This document shows, in pieces, positions 47,210 to 56,211 of a stretch of DNA of 64,000 nt (within the stretch, counting starts at the first letter, position 1; the number at the start of each line of letters is the position of its first letter). The DNA is taken from contig NZ_VCNP01000009.1 of assembly GCF_006782915.1 (NCBI RefSeq), positions 62,001 through 126,000 on the forward strand, in the 5' to 3' direction. The DNA is from Streptomyces calvus. Lineage in GTDB: Bacteria > Actinomycetota > Actinomycetes > Streptomycetales > Streptomycetaceae. The position numbers and the translations under genes are program-made. Below the pieces are notes generated by a model, which was given only the letters and a program-made list of their open reading frames with translations, was not told the DNA's origin and searched no databases.

Positions 47210-49264
47210 TCAGTCCGTGGCGATCGCCGGGTCGCTGACGCCCGGCCGGCCGTTCTCGACGTGGCCCACGAAGCGGCGGTGGAAGGACGTGTCGGCCGCC
47301 GAGGTGACCGTCAGGTCGTACCAGCGCCGGCCGGCGCGCAGGTCGATCGTGCGGTCCACGGTCGCGCCGGGGCGGACGGTGACCGTCGAGGTGCGGCCGG
47401 AGTGTCCGTCGGCCAGCCGCAGACGGGCCGTGCCGGCGCCCTCGTTGACGAACGTCAGCCGGATGTCGTCCCCGATGTGGCGGGCGGTGACCTCGCAGCC
47501 GGCGGTCGCGTTCGTGCCCCGGAACACCCGGACGAACCCGTTCGGGCCGTGCACGGTCAGGTCGTACGTGCCGTCGGAGTACGCCGAGTTCCAGGTGTCG
47601 GACAGGGCCTTGCCGGCCTCGGTCGTGTAGGTCCACGGCCCGTCCGTGCGGTTGCCGGAGGTGACCAGGAAGGCCGCGCCCGCCACGGCGCCGGCGGTGA
47701 AGGCCAGCGTGAACGTCCCGGCCTCCCGGTCGGCCGAACCGTCCACCGCCGGCGCGTACTTCAGCGGGCGGGCCGGGCGCAGTCCCCGCTCTTGCCGGGG
47801 CAGGCTGGGGTCGGCCGGGGGCGTGGGCCGGTAGTCGGGGTGGCGTTCGCGGTCCTGCGGCTCGTAAGCGTCAGTGTCCGGCAGCCGGGCCGGCCGGCTG
47901 TCCTTGCGGGAGAAGTCGAACGCGCTGGTCAGGTCGCCGCAGATGGCGCGCCGCCACGGCGAGATGTTCGGCTCGCGCACTCCGAACCGGCTCTCCATGA
48001 ACCGGATGAGCGAGGTGTGGTCGAAGGTCTCGGAGCAGACGTAACCGCCCTTGCTCCAGGGCGAGACGACCAGCATGGGCACGCGCGGACCCAGCCCGTA
48101 GAAGCCTTCCCGGTGGGTGGCGCTGCCCTCGAAGACGTCCAGCGAGACGTCGACGGTGGACCTGCCCTGGGCGGCCGACTTCGGCGGCAGCGGCGGCACC
48201 ACGTGGTCGAAGAAGCCGTCGTTCTCGTCGTACGTGATGAACAGGGCGGTCTTCGCCCACACCTCCGGGTTGGAGGTGAGCGCGTCCAGGACCTGCGAGA
48301 TGTACCAGGCGCCGTAGTTGGAGGGCCAGTTGGAGTGCTCCGAGAAGGCTTCCGGCGCGGCGATCCAGGAGATCTGCGGCAGCCGGTCGGCCGCCACGTC
48401 GGCGCGGAGCCGGTCGAAGTAGCCGTCGCCGTTCTTGACGTCGGTGCCGGTGCGGGCCTTGTCGTACCAGGGGTCGCCGGGCCGGGCGTTGCGGTACTTG
48501 TTGAAGTACAGCAGCGAGTTGTCGCCGTAGTTGCCGCGGTAGGCGTCGGAGATCCAGCCCCAGTGGCCCGCGGCGTCCAGTCCGTCGCCGATGTCCTGGT
48601 AGATCTTCCAGGAGATCCCGGCCTCCTCCAGGCGTTCCGGGTACGTCGTCCAGTCGTAGCCCAGTTCGTCGTTGCCGAGGACCGGCCCGCCGCCCTTGCC
48701 GTCGTTGCCGGTGTGGCCGGACCACATGTAGTAGCGGTTGGGGTCGGTGGAGCCGATGAAGGAGCAGTGGTAGGCGTCGCAGACCGTGAAGGCGTCGGCG
48801 AGTGCGTAGTGGAAGGGGATGTCCTCGCGGGTCAGGTACGCCATCGTGGTGGTGCCCTTGGCGGGCAGCCAGCGGTCGTACGTACCGTCGTGGTAGGCGT
48901 CCTGGCCGTCGGACCAGCCGTGCGGCAGCCCTTCGAGGAACTGCATGCCGAGGTCGTCGGCCTGCGGGTGGAACGGCAGCACCTCCGTGCCGTCCTCGGT
49001 GGTCTGGTGCCACACCGACCGGCCGCCGGCCGGCGCCGCCGGGTGCGGGTCGCCGAAGCCGCGGACTCCGCGCAGCTTGCCGAAGTAGTGGTCGAAGGAA
49101 CGGTTCTCCTGCATCAGGACGACGATGTGCTCGACGTCCTCGATCGACCCCGAGCGGTGGTTCGCCGGGAGTGCGGCGGCCCGCTCGATGCTCGCGGACA
49201 GCGCGCTGAACGCCGTGGTGGCGCCCGCGAGCTGGAGGAACCGGCGCCGGTTGACTTCGGGCAT
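47210..49264 (-). CDS. Secreted phospholipase C, phosphocholine-specific/non-haemolytic type
   Basis: A 684-aa Tat-exported phosphoesterase of the bacterial PLC/acid phosphatase A family. The twin-arginine signal is NRRRFLQLAG at residues 4-13. The catalytic domain shows VLMQENRSFDHYFGKLRG, GSTDPNRYYMWSGH, TYDENDGFFDHV and RVPMLVVSPWSKGG, all hallmarks of the family. The last 160 residues form two beta domains (DUF756-like) typical of these enzymes. ATG 49264. The 235-bp gap upstream shows no gene. Phosphate-regulated expression is common for the family, but no clear PhoP box was found. Confidence 0.92.
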   Translation of the reverse strand: MPEVNRRRFLQLAGATTAFSALSASIERAAALPANHRSGSIEDVEHIVVLMQENRSFDHYFGKLRGVRGFGDPHPAAPAGGRSVWHQTTEDGTEVLPFHPQADDLGMQFLEGLPHGWSDGQDAYHDGTYDRWLPAKGTTTMAYLTREDIPFHYALADAFTVCDAYHCSFIGSTDPNRYYMWSGHTGNDGKGGGPVLGNDELGYDWTTYPERLEEAGISWKIYQDIGDGLDAAGHWGWISDAYRGNYGDNSLLYFNKYRNARPGDPWYDKARTGTDVKNGDGYFDRLRADVAADRLPQISWIAAPEAFSEHSNWPSNYGAWYISQVLDALTSNPEVWAKTALFITYDENDGFFDHVVPPLPPKSAAQGRSTVDVSLDVFEGSATHREGFYGLGPRVPMLVVSPWSKGGYVCSETFDHTSLIRFMESRFGVREPNISPWRRAICGDLTSAFDFSRKDSRPARLPDTDAYEPQDRERHPDYRPTPPADPSLPRQERGLRPARPLKYAPAVDGSADREAGTFTLAFTAGAVAGAAFLVTSGNRTDGPWTYTTEAGKALSDTWNSAYSDGTYDLTVHGPNGFVRVFRGTNATAGCEVTARHIGDDIRLTFVNEGAGTARLRLADGHSGRTSTVTVRPGATVDRTIDLRAGRRWYDLTVTSAADTSFHRRFVGHVENGRPGVSDPAIATD

Positions 49265-49499
49265 GGGGGTGGAGAGCCTCTCGCCTGGGGGACGCATCCG
49301 GCCGGACGGCACCGGATGGATGACGGAACGCGCGCGACAGGAGTGTTCCAGGAGCAGCGAACGGCAGGGAAGGGTGCGATGGCGCCGGTGTGAAGGTCAC
49401 CGGTACGCGGGGTGCCCGGGACCACCGCCCGAGGCGCCCGCCTCCACGCGCCGGCCGGTCGGGCGCACTCGAGCCGCAGGCCGTGCGTCGTCTCCTGCC

Positions 49500-50381
49500 T
49501 CACGGTCGGCCGAGGTGCCGCACCGGCTGCCGCGCCTCCGGCCGTGCGAACGCCGCCCAGTCCACGATCCGCACCGCCGCGCCGGCGGCCTCCCTGCCCC
49601 GGCATCGGGCATGGTGCCTGCGGGCCGTGCCGTCCAGGTCGAGGTGGGCACCGAAGGCCGGGTGCGCCGCCAGCCGTCGGGCGTACGCCCACAGACGCGG
49701 GTGATCGGTGATCCGGTGCACCGCGGCGGCGTCCAGGTGGTGGCGGTGCACGAGGTCCAGTTGCACCAGCGTCACCCACAACTGCACGTCCGCCAGGGTG
49801 AGTTCGTCACCCAGCAGGTAGGGCCGGGAGGCGAACCGCCACTCCAGCGCGTCCAGTGTGCGCAGCAGGGTGGCCAGCCCGGTGTCGCGTGCCGCGGGGT
49901 CGGCGTCGGACTGCCCGGCCCGCTGCGCGGTGGCGGTGATGCCGCGCTCGCAGAGCCGGCCCACGTTCTCGATCGCCTCCTCGGCACCGTGCGGGTGGAG
50001 GTCGGGACCGTGGCCGCCGAACCGCCGGGCCAGGTCCCGCAGGATGTCGGGTGTGTGCGTGCTGACGATCGTTCCGGTCCAGTCGTCGCTGAGGACCGGC
50101 GCCACCGCCGGTCCGGGGTGCTGGTGCGAACTGGCCTCGTACAGCGGGCGCAGTGCACGGTGCCCGCCGCCGGGCGCGTCCGGCACGGCCGGTAGCAGCG
50201 TCATCGGGAGCGTGCCGTCGAGGCCGAGCAGGCTGTGTGTGACGGCGATCTGCAGGCAGTACGGACAGGAGAGGGCGAGGTGCAGCCGGAAGCGCCGCGG
50301 CGTCGCGTAGTAGCCGCTGCGCGCGTCACGGCCGATCCTGCTGCGGAAGGACGGCACTGCTGTCGGGGTGGTGGCGGACAC
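49500..50381 (-). CDS. ECM4/omega-class glutathione S-transferase-like protein with a CPYC motif
   Basis: A 293-aa protein with a thioredoxin-fold N domain and all-helical GST C domain, similar in layout to glutathionyl-hydroquinone reductases (SDDWTGTIVSTHTPDILRDL; YLLGDELTLADVQLWVTL). The active site reads SCPYC (Cys39, Cys42) instead of the usual CPWA, i.e. a dithiol, glutaredoxin-like site. Actinomycetes use mycothiol, so that is the probable co-substrate. The GTG at 50381 has GGGAG four bases upstream. A Cys-type leader peptide gene lies 94 bp upstream on the same strand. Confidence 0.75.
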   Translation of the reverse strand: MSATTPTAVPSFRSRIGRDARSGYYATPRRFRLHLALSCPYCLQIAVTHSLLGLDGTLPMTLLPAVPDAPGGGHRALRPLYEASSHQHPGPAVAPVLSDDWTGTIVSTHTPDILRDLARRFGGHGPDLHPHGAEEAIENVGRLCERGITATAQRAGQSDADPAARDTGLATLLRTLDALEWRFASRPYLLGDELTLADVQLWVTLVQLDLVHRHHLDAAAVHRITDHPRLWAYARRLAAHPAFGAHLDLDGTARRHHARCRGREAAGAAVRIVDWAAFARPEARQPVRHLGRP

Positions 50382-50474
50382 GCGTCTCCCTGGGATGCTC
50401 GGTCGTGGGCGCACGACGGTGACGGCACGCGGCGACTTCGGCACGGCCGGGATGCGGCACTCGGTCGGGTGGGG

Positions 50475-50630
50475 TCAGACGTGAGCGGGGACGGGACGGC
50501 CGTCGTGCGGCGAACCCGCCGCACTGCACACACGCAGGAGGTCGACATGGCGGCGGGACGTCAGCAGGGGCAGCTGCCGGACGGTGACGCGGGCAGCGTC
50601 ACCGCCGGGGTCCGGCACAGCACAGTCCAT
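50475..50630 (-). CDS. Leader peptide of the RRHVDLLRVCSA type
   Basis: A 51-codon ORF from ATG 50630, with AGGG five bases upstream, to TGA 50475. It contains LTSRRHVDLLRVCSAAG, the core shared by short leader peptides placed before sulfur-metabolism genes in actinobacteria, where translation through Cys codons senses cysteine supply. It differs from the usual type in running about 16 codons past the Cys. The next gene on the strand is the ECM4-type thiol transferase. Confidence 0.7.
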   Translation of the reverse strand: MDCAVPDPGGDAARVTVRQLPLLTSRRHVDLLRVCSAAGSPHDGRPVPAHV

Positions 50631-50645
50631 GTTTCCCTACCGGTT

Positions 50646-50664
50646 CACTAGGAATCTCCTAGTG
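50646..50664. promoter_or_regulatory. Perfect 19-bp palindrome upstream of the leader peptide
   Basis: CACTAGGA (50646-50653), three bases, TCCTAGTG (50657-50664). It lies 15 bp upstream of the leader ATG and 26 bp past the stop of the flavin monooxygenase gene at 50691, so it could be a repressor operator or part of a terminator. The AT-rich centre favours a protein-binding site. Confidence 0.5.
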
Positions 50665-50690
50665 GAGTGTCAGGCCGCGTCCGCGCCCCG

Positions 50691-52073
50691 TCAAGAGGCC
50701 CTCGAACCGCGCGCGGAGCTCTCGCTGTCGTCCGGGGGCGCCAGGCCCAGGTGGTCGCGCAGGGTCGTGCCCTCGTACTCCGTGCGGAACACACCCCGCT
50801 CCTGGAGCAGCGGGACCACCTTGTCGGCGAATTCGTCCAGGCCGCCCGGGGTGATGTGCGGGACGAGGATGAAGCCGTCGCTCGCGTCGGCCTGCACCAA
50901 GTGGTTGACGGTGTTCGCGATGGTGGCCGGGGAGCCGACAAAGTTCTGCCGGTTGCCGGTGTGGATGACCAGGTCGCGGATGGACCAGTGGTTGGCGGCG
51001 GCCAGTTCGCGCCACTCGCGGGCGGTGGCCAGCGGATCCCGGTACATGCGGACCTGGGCGCGGCCCTGGGAGATGTGGTCGTCGCCGACGTCCGGGTCGA
51101 TGTCGGGCAGGGGCCCTTCCGGGTCGTACGCCGACAGGTCCCGGTTCCAGACGAACTCCAGGTGTTTGATGGCGGTGGCCCCGCTGACCTGCTGCCGGCG
51201 CACCTCGCGGGCCAGTTCCTCGGCGTCCGCGTCGGTGTCGGCGAGGGCGAAGGTCGCGGCGGGCAGGATGAGCAGCTGGTCGGGGCGGCGGCCGTACTTC
51301 GCCAGGCGGGACTTCACGTCCGCGTAGAAGGCCTGGCCCGCCTCGAGGGTGCCGTGCCGGCTGAAGACGGCGTCCGCCTCGGCGGCGGCGAACTCGCGGC
51401 CCTCCTCGGAGTCCCCGGCCTGGAAGACGACCGGGCGGCCCTGCGGGGAACGCGGGACGTTGAACTGTCCGTGGATGTCGAAGTGCTGTCCGGTGTGGGC
51501 GAAGGCGCCCGCCTTGGCGTCCCGCAGGAAGGTGCCGGTGGCCGGGTCGGCGAGGATCTCGTCGCCGTGCCAGGAGTCGAAGAGTTCGTTCGCCGTGGCC
51601 AGGAACTCCTTGGCGCGGGAGTAGCGCTCCTCCTGCGGCAGGAAGCCGCCCCGGCGGAAGTTCTCGCCGGTGAAGGCGTCCCAGGAGGTGACGACGTTCC
51701 AGGCGGAGCGCCCGCCGGAGAGGTGGTCGAGACTGGCGAACTGGCGGGCCACCTCGTACGGCTCGTTGAAGGTGGAGTTGATGGTGCCCGTCAGGCCGAG
51801 GTGCTCGGTGACGGCGGCGAGCGCGGCCAGCACGGTGAAGGTGTCGGGGCGGCCGACGACGTCCAAGTCGTAGATCGCACCGCCCTGTTCGCGGAGCCTG
51901 AGTCCCTCGGCGAGGAACATGAAGTCGAACCTGGCACGCTCGGCGGTCCGCGCGAAGTGTGCGAAGGAGCTGAACTCGATGTGGCTGCCGGCCCTCGGGT
52001 CGCTCCACACGGTGGTGTTGTTGACGCCGGGGAAGTGGGCGGCCAGGTGGATCTGCTTCGGCGGCTTGCTCAT
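50691..52073 (-). CDS. FMN-dependent luciferase-like monooxygenase, NtaA/SnaA/DszA family
   Basis: A 460-aa TIM-barrel flavin monooxygenase using reduced FMN from a separate reductase. Family blocks are HLAAHFPGVNNTTVW, FDFMFLAEGLRLRE, the SGGRSAWNVVTSWD motif and PVVFQAGDSEEGREFAA. The family oxidises nitrilotriacetate, sulfones and S-substituted cysteines; the Bacillus members of sulfur operons (YtnJ/CmoJ) act on N-acetyl-S-alkylcysteines. It is the last gene of the operon starting with the leader at 55906, 19 bp after the other monooxygenase. C-S cleavage is inferred from context. Confidence 0.88.
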   Translation of the reverse strand: MSKPPKQIHLAAHFPGVNNTTVWSDPRAGSHIEFSSFAHFARTAERARFDFMFLAEGLRLREQGGAIYDLDVVGRPDTFTVLAALAAVTEHLGLTGTINSTFNEPYEVARQFASLDHLSGGRSAWNVVTSWDAFTGENFRRGGFLPQEERYSRAKEFLATANELFDSWHGDEILADPATGTFLRDAKAGAFAHTGQHFDIHGQFNVPRSPQGRPVVFQAGDSEEGREFAAAEADAVFSRHGTLEAGQAFYADVKSRLAKYGRRPDQLLILPAATFALADTDADAEELAREVRRQQVSGATAIKHLEFVWNRDLSAYDPEGPLPDIDPDVGDDHISQGRAQVRMYRDPLATAREWRELAAANHWSIRDLVIHTGNRQNFVGSPATIANTVNHLVQADASDGFILVPHITPGGLDEFADKVVPLLQERGVFRTEYEGTTLRDHLGLAPPDDSESSARGSRAS

Positions 52074-52092
52074 GGTGGTGACGTCCCTCGGC

Positions 52093-53397
52093 TCAGGCGG
52101 TGACTGCGGCTGCGGCTGCGTAGCGGTTGGCGGGGCGGGGCAGGCCCAGCAGGCCGCGCAGGGTGTCGGCCTCGTAGGAGCGGCGGAAGACGCCGCGCCG
52201 CTGGAGTTCGGGCACCAGCCCCCGGGTGATCGCCGGGAGGTCGTGTCCGGCGACGGCGGGGCGCAGCCGGAAGCCGGACAGGCCGGCTCGGTGGAACTCC
52301 AGGAGGCGGTCGGCCAGTTGGGCCGGTGTCCCGGTGAAGACCGGGGCGTCGCTCGGGTACGGCTGTCCCGCGAGCGCGTCGAGCCGTTCCCGGCGTGCCC
52401 TCGCGGCGCCCGCGTCGTCGTCGAGGAGGACCACCAGGTCGCCGAAGACGTGCAGCGGTTCGGCGGACCGCCCGGCCGCCCGCTGCTCGGCGCGGATCCG
52501 AGCGACGATCGCACGGGCCTCGTCGGTGTCGTGCGGTGTGACGTAGCCGATGTCGGCGGCGCGGGCCACGAGCCGGTACGGGACGGTGTCGTGGGCGAGC
52601 GCGCTGACGATCGGCTGGCCCTGCGGCGGACGGGGGGTGATGGAGGGGCCCTTGACGCTGAAGTACGGGCCCCGGAAGTCGATGTAGTGCAGTTTGTCGC
52701 GGTCGATGAAGCGGCCGGTGGCGGCGTCCCGGATCTCGGCGTCGTCCTCCCAGCTGTCCCACAGGCGGCGCACCACCTCCACGTAGTCGGTGGCCTCGTC
52801 GAAGAGGCCGGCGACCACTTCCTGTGTGTCCGGATGGTCGTGGGCCTCGATCCGCGGGATGGTGCGGCGGCCGAAGTGCGCGGCCTCGTTCGGGCGGGCG
52901 GTGATCTGCACGCGCAGGCCCGCGCGGCCGGTGCTGATGTGATCGAGGGTGGCGATCGCCTTGGAGATGTGGAACGGCTCCGTGTGGGTGGCGACCACCG
53001 TCGGCACCAGCCCTATGTGCCGGGTCAGTGGTGCCACGCGGGAGGCGATGAGGACGGCGTCCAGACGACCGCGCACCTGGTCGGTGCGCTCGTCCGGGTC
53101 CGGGAAGTGGGACGACTGGAGGCCGAGGCCGTCCTCGATGGTCACGAAGTCGAGCAGCCCGCGCTCGGCCTCCGCGACCAGGTCGGCCCAGTAGGCGGCG
53201 GTGAACAGGTCGCGGGGGCGGGCCACCGGCTCGCGCCAGGAGGCGGGATGCCAGCCGGTGCCGTCCAGGGCGACGGCAAGGTGCAGCGGGGAACGGGATG
53301 CTGAGGACACGCGGGTGTGCCTTCCTGGAAGTCCGTGAAGGGGCGAGGACGGTTCGGGGCGGCCGGCCTTCTCGTTCTTGCTGTTCCACTGGCTCAC
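52093..53397 (-). CDS. Luciferase-like flavin monooxygenase, second paralogue
   Basis: A 434-aa LLM-class enzyme. The barrel begins PLHLAVALDGTGWHP, with FVTIEDGLGLQ, the FHISKAIATLDHISTGRAGL block (equivalent to the SGGRSAWN region of its neighbour) and PPQGQPIVSALA. The GTG at 53397 is preferred because AAGGAG lies seven bases upstream; this adds a 38-residue polar N-terminal extension before the barrel compared with an internal GTG. It is transcribed with the ABC ATPase and the second monooxygenase, and the pair likely act on one imported sulfur compound. Confidence 0.86.
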   Translation of the reverse strand: MSQWNSKNEKAGRPEPSSPLHGLPGRHTRVSSASRSPLHLAVALDGTGWHPASWREPVARPRDLFTAAYWADLVAEAERGLLDFVTIEDGLGLQSSHFPDPDERTDQVRGRLDAVLIASRVAPLTRHIGLVPTVVATHTEPFHISKAIATLDHISTGRAGLRVQITARPNEAAHFGRRTIPRIEAHDHPDTQEVVAGLFDEATDYVEVVRRLWDSWEDDAEIRDAATGRFIDRDKLHYIDFRGPYFSVKGPSITPRPPQGQPIVSALAHDTVPYRLVARAADIGYVTPHDTDEARAIVARIRAEQRAAGRSAEPLHVFGDLVVLLDDDAGAARARRERLDALAGQPYPSDAPVFTGTPAQLADRLLEFHRAGLSGFRLRPAVAGHDLPAITRGLVPELQRRGVFRRSYEADTLRGLLGLPRPANRYAAAAAVTA

Positions 53398-53434
53398 GGT
53401 CGTTCTCCTTGCGCGTGGAACGGGTGAGGGGCGG

Positions 53435-54199
<765 letters not shown>

Positions 54200-54389
54200 C
54201 GGCTGTCTCCCAGGAGTTCGGGGGTCTTGAGTGCCGCAACGGGCCGGTGGCGCCGGGCCGGCGCCGCGCGCGGCGCCGGCGAAGCGGCGGGCGCGCCGGA
54301 CCGGAGGGGACGTGGGCGGGCGGCGGGCCGCGCGGGTGTGGTGGTGTGCGGGGACGGCCTGGAGCGGGCCGGGTCGTCCGGGGCGGGTC

Positions 54390-55349
54390 TCATGTGTGCT
54401 CGGGCGGGTTGATCCGCGACGCATCGATCGCGGAGGCGCCGGTGCCCCATTTCGCGAGGATCCGGGCGTAGGTGCCGTCCTCGATGAGCTCGTTGACGGC
54501 GGCCTGGAAGGCCTTGGTGAGCGGGGAGCCCTTCTTGAAGACGAAACCGACGTCGAGACGGTGGTACTCGCCGAGGAACGCGGTCCCGGAAGCGGGCTGG
54601 GCCGCCTGGTGGCGGAGGCCGTTGATGGTCGACATGATCACGTCGATCCGGCCCTGCTGGAGCGCGGTGAGGGTCGCCCCGTTCTCCGAGTAGACCTTCA
54701 CGTCGTACGGCTTCCTGCCCGCCTTCGCGCACACGCCCTTCTGTGCGGTGAGGGTCGCCTCGAAGGTGGTGCCGGCGCCGGTGCCGACGGTCAGCCCGCA
54801 CAACTGGGTGAGGTCGGTGACCTTCGTCCGCAGCCGGGTGTTGCCCTTCTTCACCGCGAAGCCCTGGCCGTCGTTGATGTAGGTGACGAAGTCGATGGTC
54901 CTCAGGCGCTCACGGGTCACACCGAAGTTGCCGGTGCCGACGTCGTACTTGCCGCTGCCCAGCGCCGGCAGGATCGTCTCGAAGGAGGCGTCCTGCCGTT
55001 CCAGCTTCACGCCGAGCACCTTGGCCACGGCGTCGGCCAGATCGATGTCCTGGCCGGCGGGCGCGCTGTCCGGGCCGTTCGGGTAGTAGGCCCCGGGCGG
55101 GAAGCCGATCGAGCTGCCGACCCGCAGTGTGCCCTTCCTGCGCACGTCGGCGGGCAGCAGGGCGGCCACGGAGTCGACCTCGCGTACGGCGGCGACCGGG
55201 TCGTCGGTCGGTGCAGGAGAGGACCGGGCGGCCTGTGCCGCCGTGCCGTCGGTGGCACCGGAGCCGCAGGCGGTCAGCGCGAGCAGCGGCAGCAGGAGAG
55301 CGAGGACGGCGGCGCTGCGCGGTCCGCTTCCGGTCCTGGGGGCGTTCAC
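54390..55349 (-). CDS. Amino-acid-type ABC transporter substrate-binding lipoprotein
   Basis: A 319-aa SBP_bac_3 family lipoprotein. The lipobox is LTACG (Cys28), then a short disordered linker, then the two-lobe binding fold (GTLRVGSSIGFPPGAYY, GQDIDLADAVAKVLG, KYDVGTGNFGVTRER, GLTVGTGAGTTFE, LAKWG). The family takes cystine, glutamine, arginine and relatives. The leader peptide upstream and the flavin monooxygenases downstream suggest a sulfur-containing amino acid or derivative. The GTG start at 55349 overlaps the preceding small ORF's stop (GTGA). The 190 bp downstream to the ATPase start are non-coding. Confidence 0.9.
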   Translation of the reverse strand: MNAPRTGSGPRSAAVLALLLPLLALTACGSGATDGTAAQAARSSPAPTDDPVAAVREVDSVAALLPADVRRKGTLRVGSSIGFPPGAYYPNGPDSAPAGQDIDLADAVAKVLGVKLERQDASFETILPALGSGKYDVGTGNFGVTRERLRTIDFVTYINDGQGFAVKKGNTRLRTKVTDLTQLCGLTVGTGAGTTFEATLTAQKGVCAKAGRKPYDVKVYSENGATLTALQQGRIDVIMSTINGLRHQAAQPASGTAFLGEYHRLDVGFVFKKGSPLTKAFQAAVNELIEDGTYARILAKWGTGASAIDASRINPPEHT

Positions 55350-55612
55350 AGGTCGGTGGCCTTTCCGGGGTGCGAGGTGATGGCGAGGTGCTCCTCCAAC
55401 GGCAGCGGGCCGATGCCCTCCGGGCCGGCCGCCGTGTCGAGCCGCGGCGTGCATCCGGTGGCGAGGTGGAGGCCGCCGGCTTCCGGCCGGCGTGGGCCGG
55501 TGGTCCATCGGATCCGCCGCTCTCCGCGAGCACGCGCCGCGCGCTCCTGTTCGGCAGGCACGCGCCGGGCGGGGTCGTGGGTGGCGGCGGTGCCTGGGCA
55601 TTCCACGGGCAT
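55346..55612 (-). CDS. Unrecognised 88-aa protein coupled to the binding-protein gene
   Basis: This ORF has strongly GC-biased third positions and ends with a stop that overlaps the GTG of the substrate-binding gene by 4 bases. GAAAGG precedes its ATG at 55612. The protein begins MPVECPGTAA, contains two Cys (positions 5 and 56, the latter in ATGCTPRLD) and ends with GIGPLPLEEHLAITSHP-type sequence. No family is recognised. It could be a real small gene or, less likely, an incidental open frame in a long leader transcript. Confidence 0.5.
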   Translation of the reverse strand: MPVECPGTAATHDPARRVPAEQERAARARGERRIRWTTGPRRPEAGGLHLATGCTPRLDTAAGPEGIGPLPLEEHLAITSHPGKATDL

Positions 55613-55828
55613 GGCGATGGCCTTTCGGAAGCGACCGCACGCGGGCATGGCGGAACCGCCCCGCGAACGGGCATGGGTGATGAATCGTCAGACAGGCGGG
55701 TGCGTAAGGGCGTGACGACGTCGGGCGTCAGGAGGAACGGAGCTGCGGCAGCGCGCGTGAAGAGAGAACCCGGCCCGCAACGGGGGCACCGAGGGAGGGA
55801 AGGGCCGGTCGGACGGCCCGCTGCCGGA

Positions 55829-55906
55829 TCAGGCGCAACACGCGGCCGACCACACCCGACCGAAGTCGATGTGGTGGCGCGAGACCAAGCGCTCCTGGGC
55901 AGTCAT
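55829..55906 (-). CDS. Cysteine-type leader peptide of the binding-protein/monooxygenase operon
   Basis: A 25-codon ORF (ATG 55906, TGA 55829) ending SRHHIDFGRVWSAACCA, with two adjacent Cys codons right before the last codon. This matches the known layout of actinobacterial sulfur-operon leader peptides: an R-x-H-[VI]-D-[LF] core, then Cys near the stop. A 6-bp GGGCCG/CGGCCC hairpin lies about ten bases after the stop (55802-55819). The first structural genes are 217 bp (88-aa ORF) and 480 bp (binding protein) downstream. Ribosome stalling when Cys-tRNA is scarce would be the sensing step. Confidence 0.82.
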   Translation of the reverse strand: MTAQERLVSRHHIDFGRVWSAACCA

Positions 55907-55993
55907 GCGGTCAATTGAGCAGGACATCCCGCTGTTCGTCAAGCGGCGGCCGGATGCCGGACACCGTCTCGGACCGCCTCTCCCAACGCCTTG

Positions 55994-56024
55994 TTGACAC
56001 ATCCGTGCCAGGGGCACATAGCAT
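55994..56024 (+). promoter_or_regulatory. Candidate promoter for the permease-FAD protein-TauE operon
   Basis: TTGACA (55994-55999) and TAGCAT (56019-56024) with a long 19-bp spacer, about 190 bp before the permease ATG. The spacer length is suboptimal. The 305-bp gap 55907-56211 shows nothing else but a TCAATTGA palindrome (55911-55918) near the divergent leader. Confidence 0.35.
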
Positions 56025-56211
56025 CTCGGTGACGGACCGGCCCCGCCCTGGCGCGGCAGCCCTTCCGGCCGCGTTGAGGGACGCGGCGAACGTGACGACG
56101 CCGAACCCCGGCCGCACCGCACCCCGCGCATCGCCCGCACCGTTGCGCCTCCCTGCGGATGTCACCGGGTGATCACCCACGCCTGCGACTTCCCTCCCGG
56201 AGAGCCTCCCG

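Noticed and set aside
49265..49499. PhoP box upstream of the phospholipase C gene
   Set aside because: GGTGACC-like words occur but not the tandem 11-bp direct repeats needed for a Streptomyces PhoP site.
55915..56172. Leader peptide for the plus-strand permease operon
   Set aside because: The open frame has no HVDL core and no Cys near its end, so it does not resemble the other leaders.
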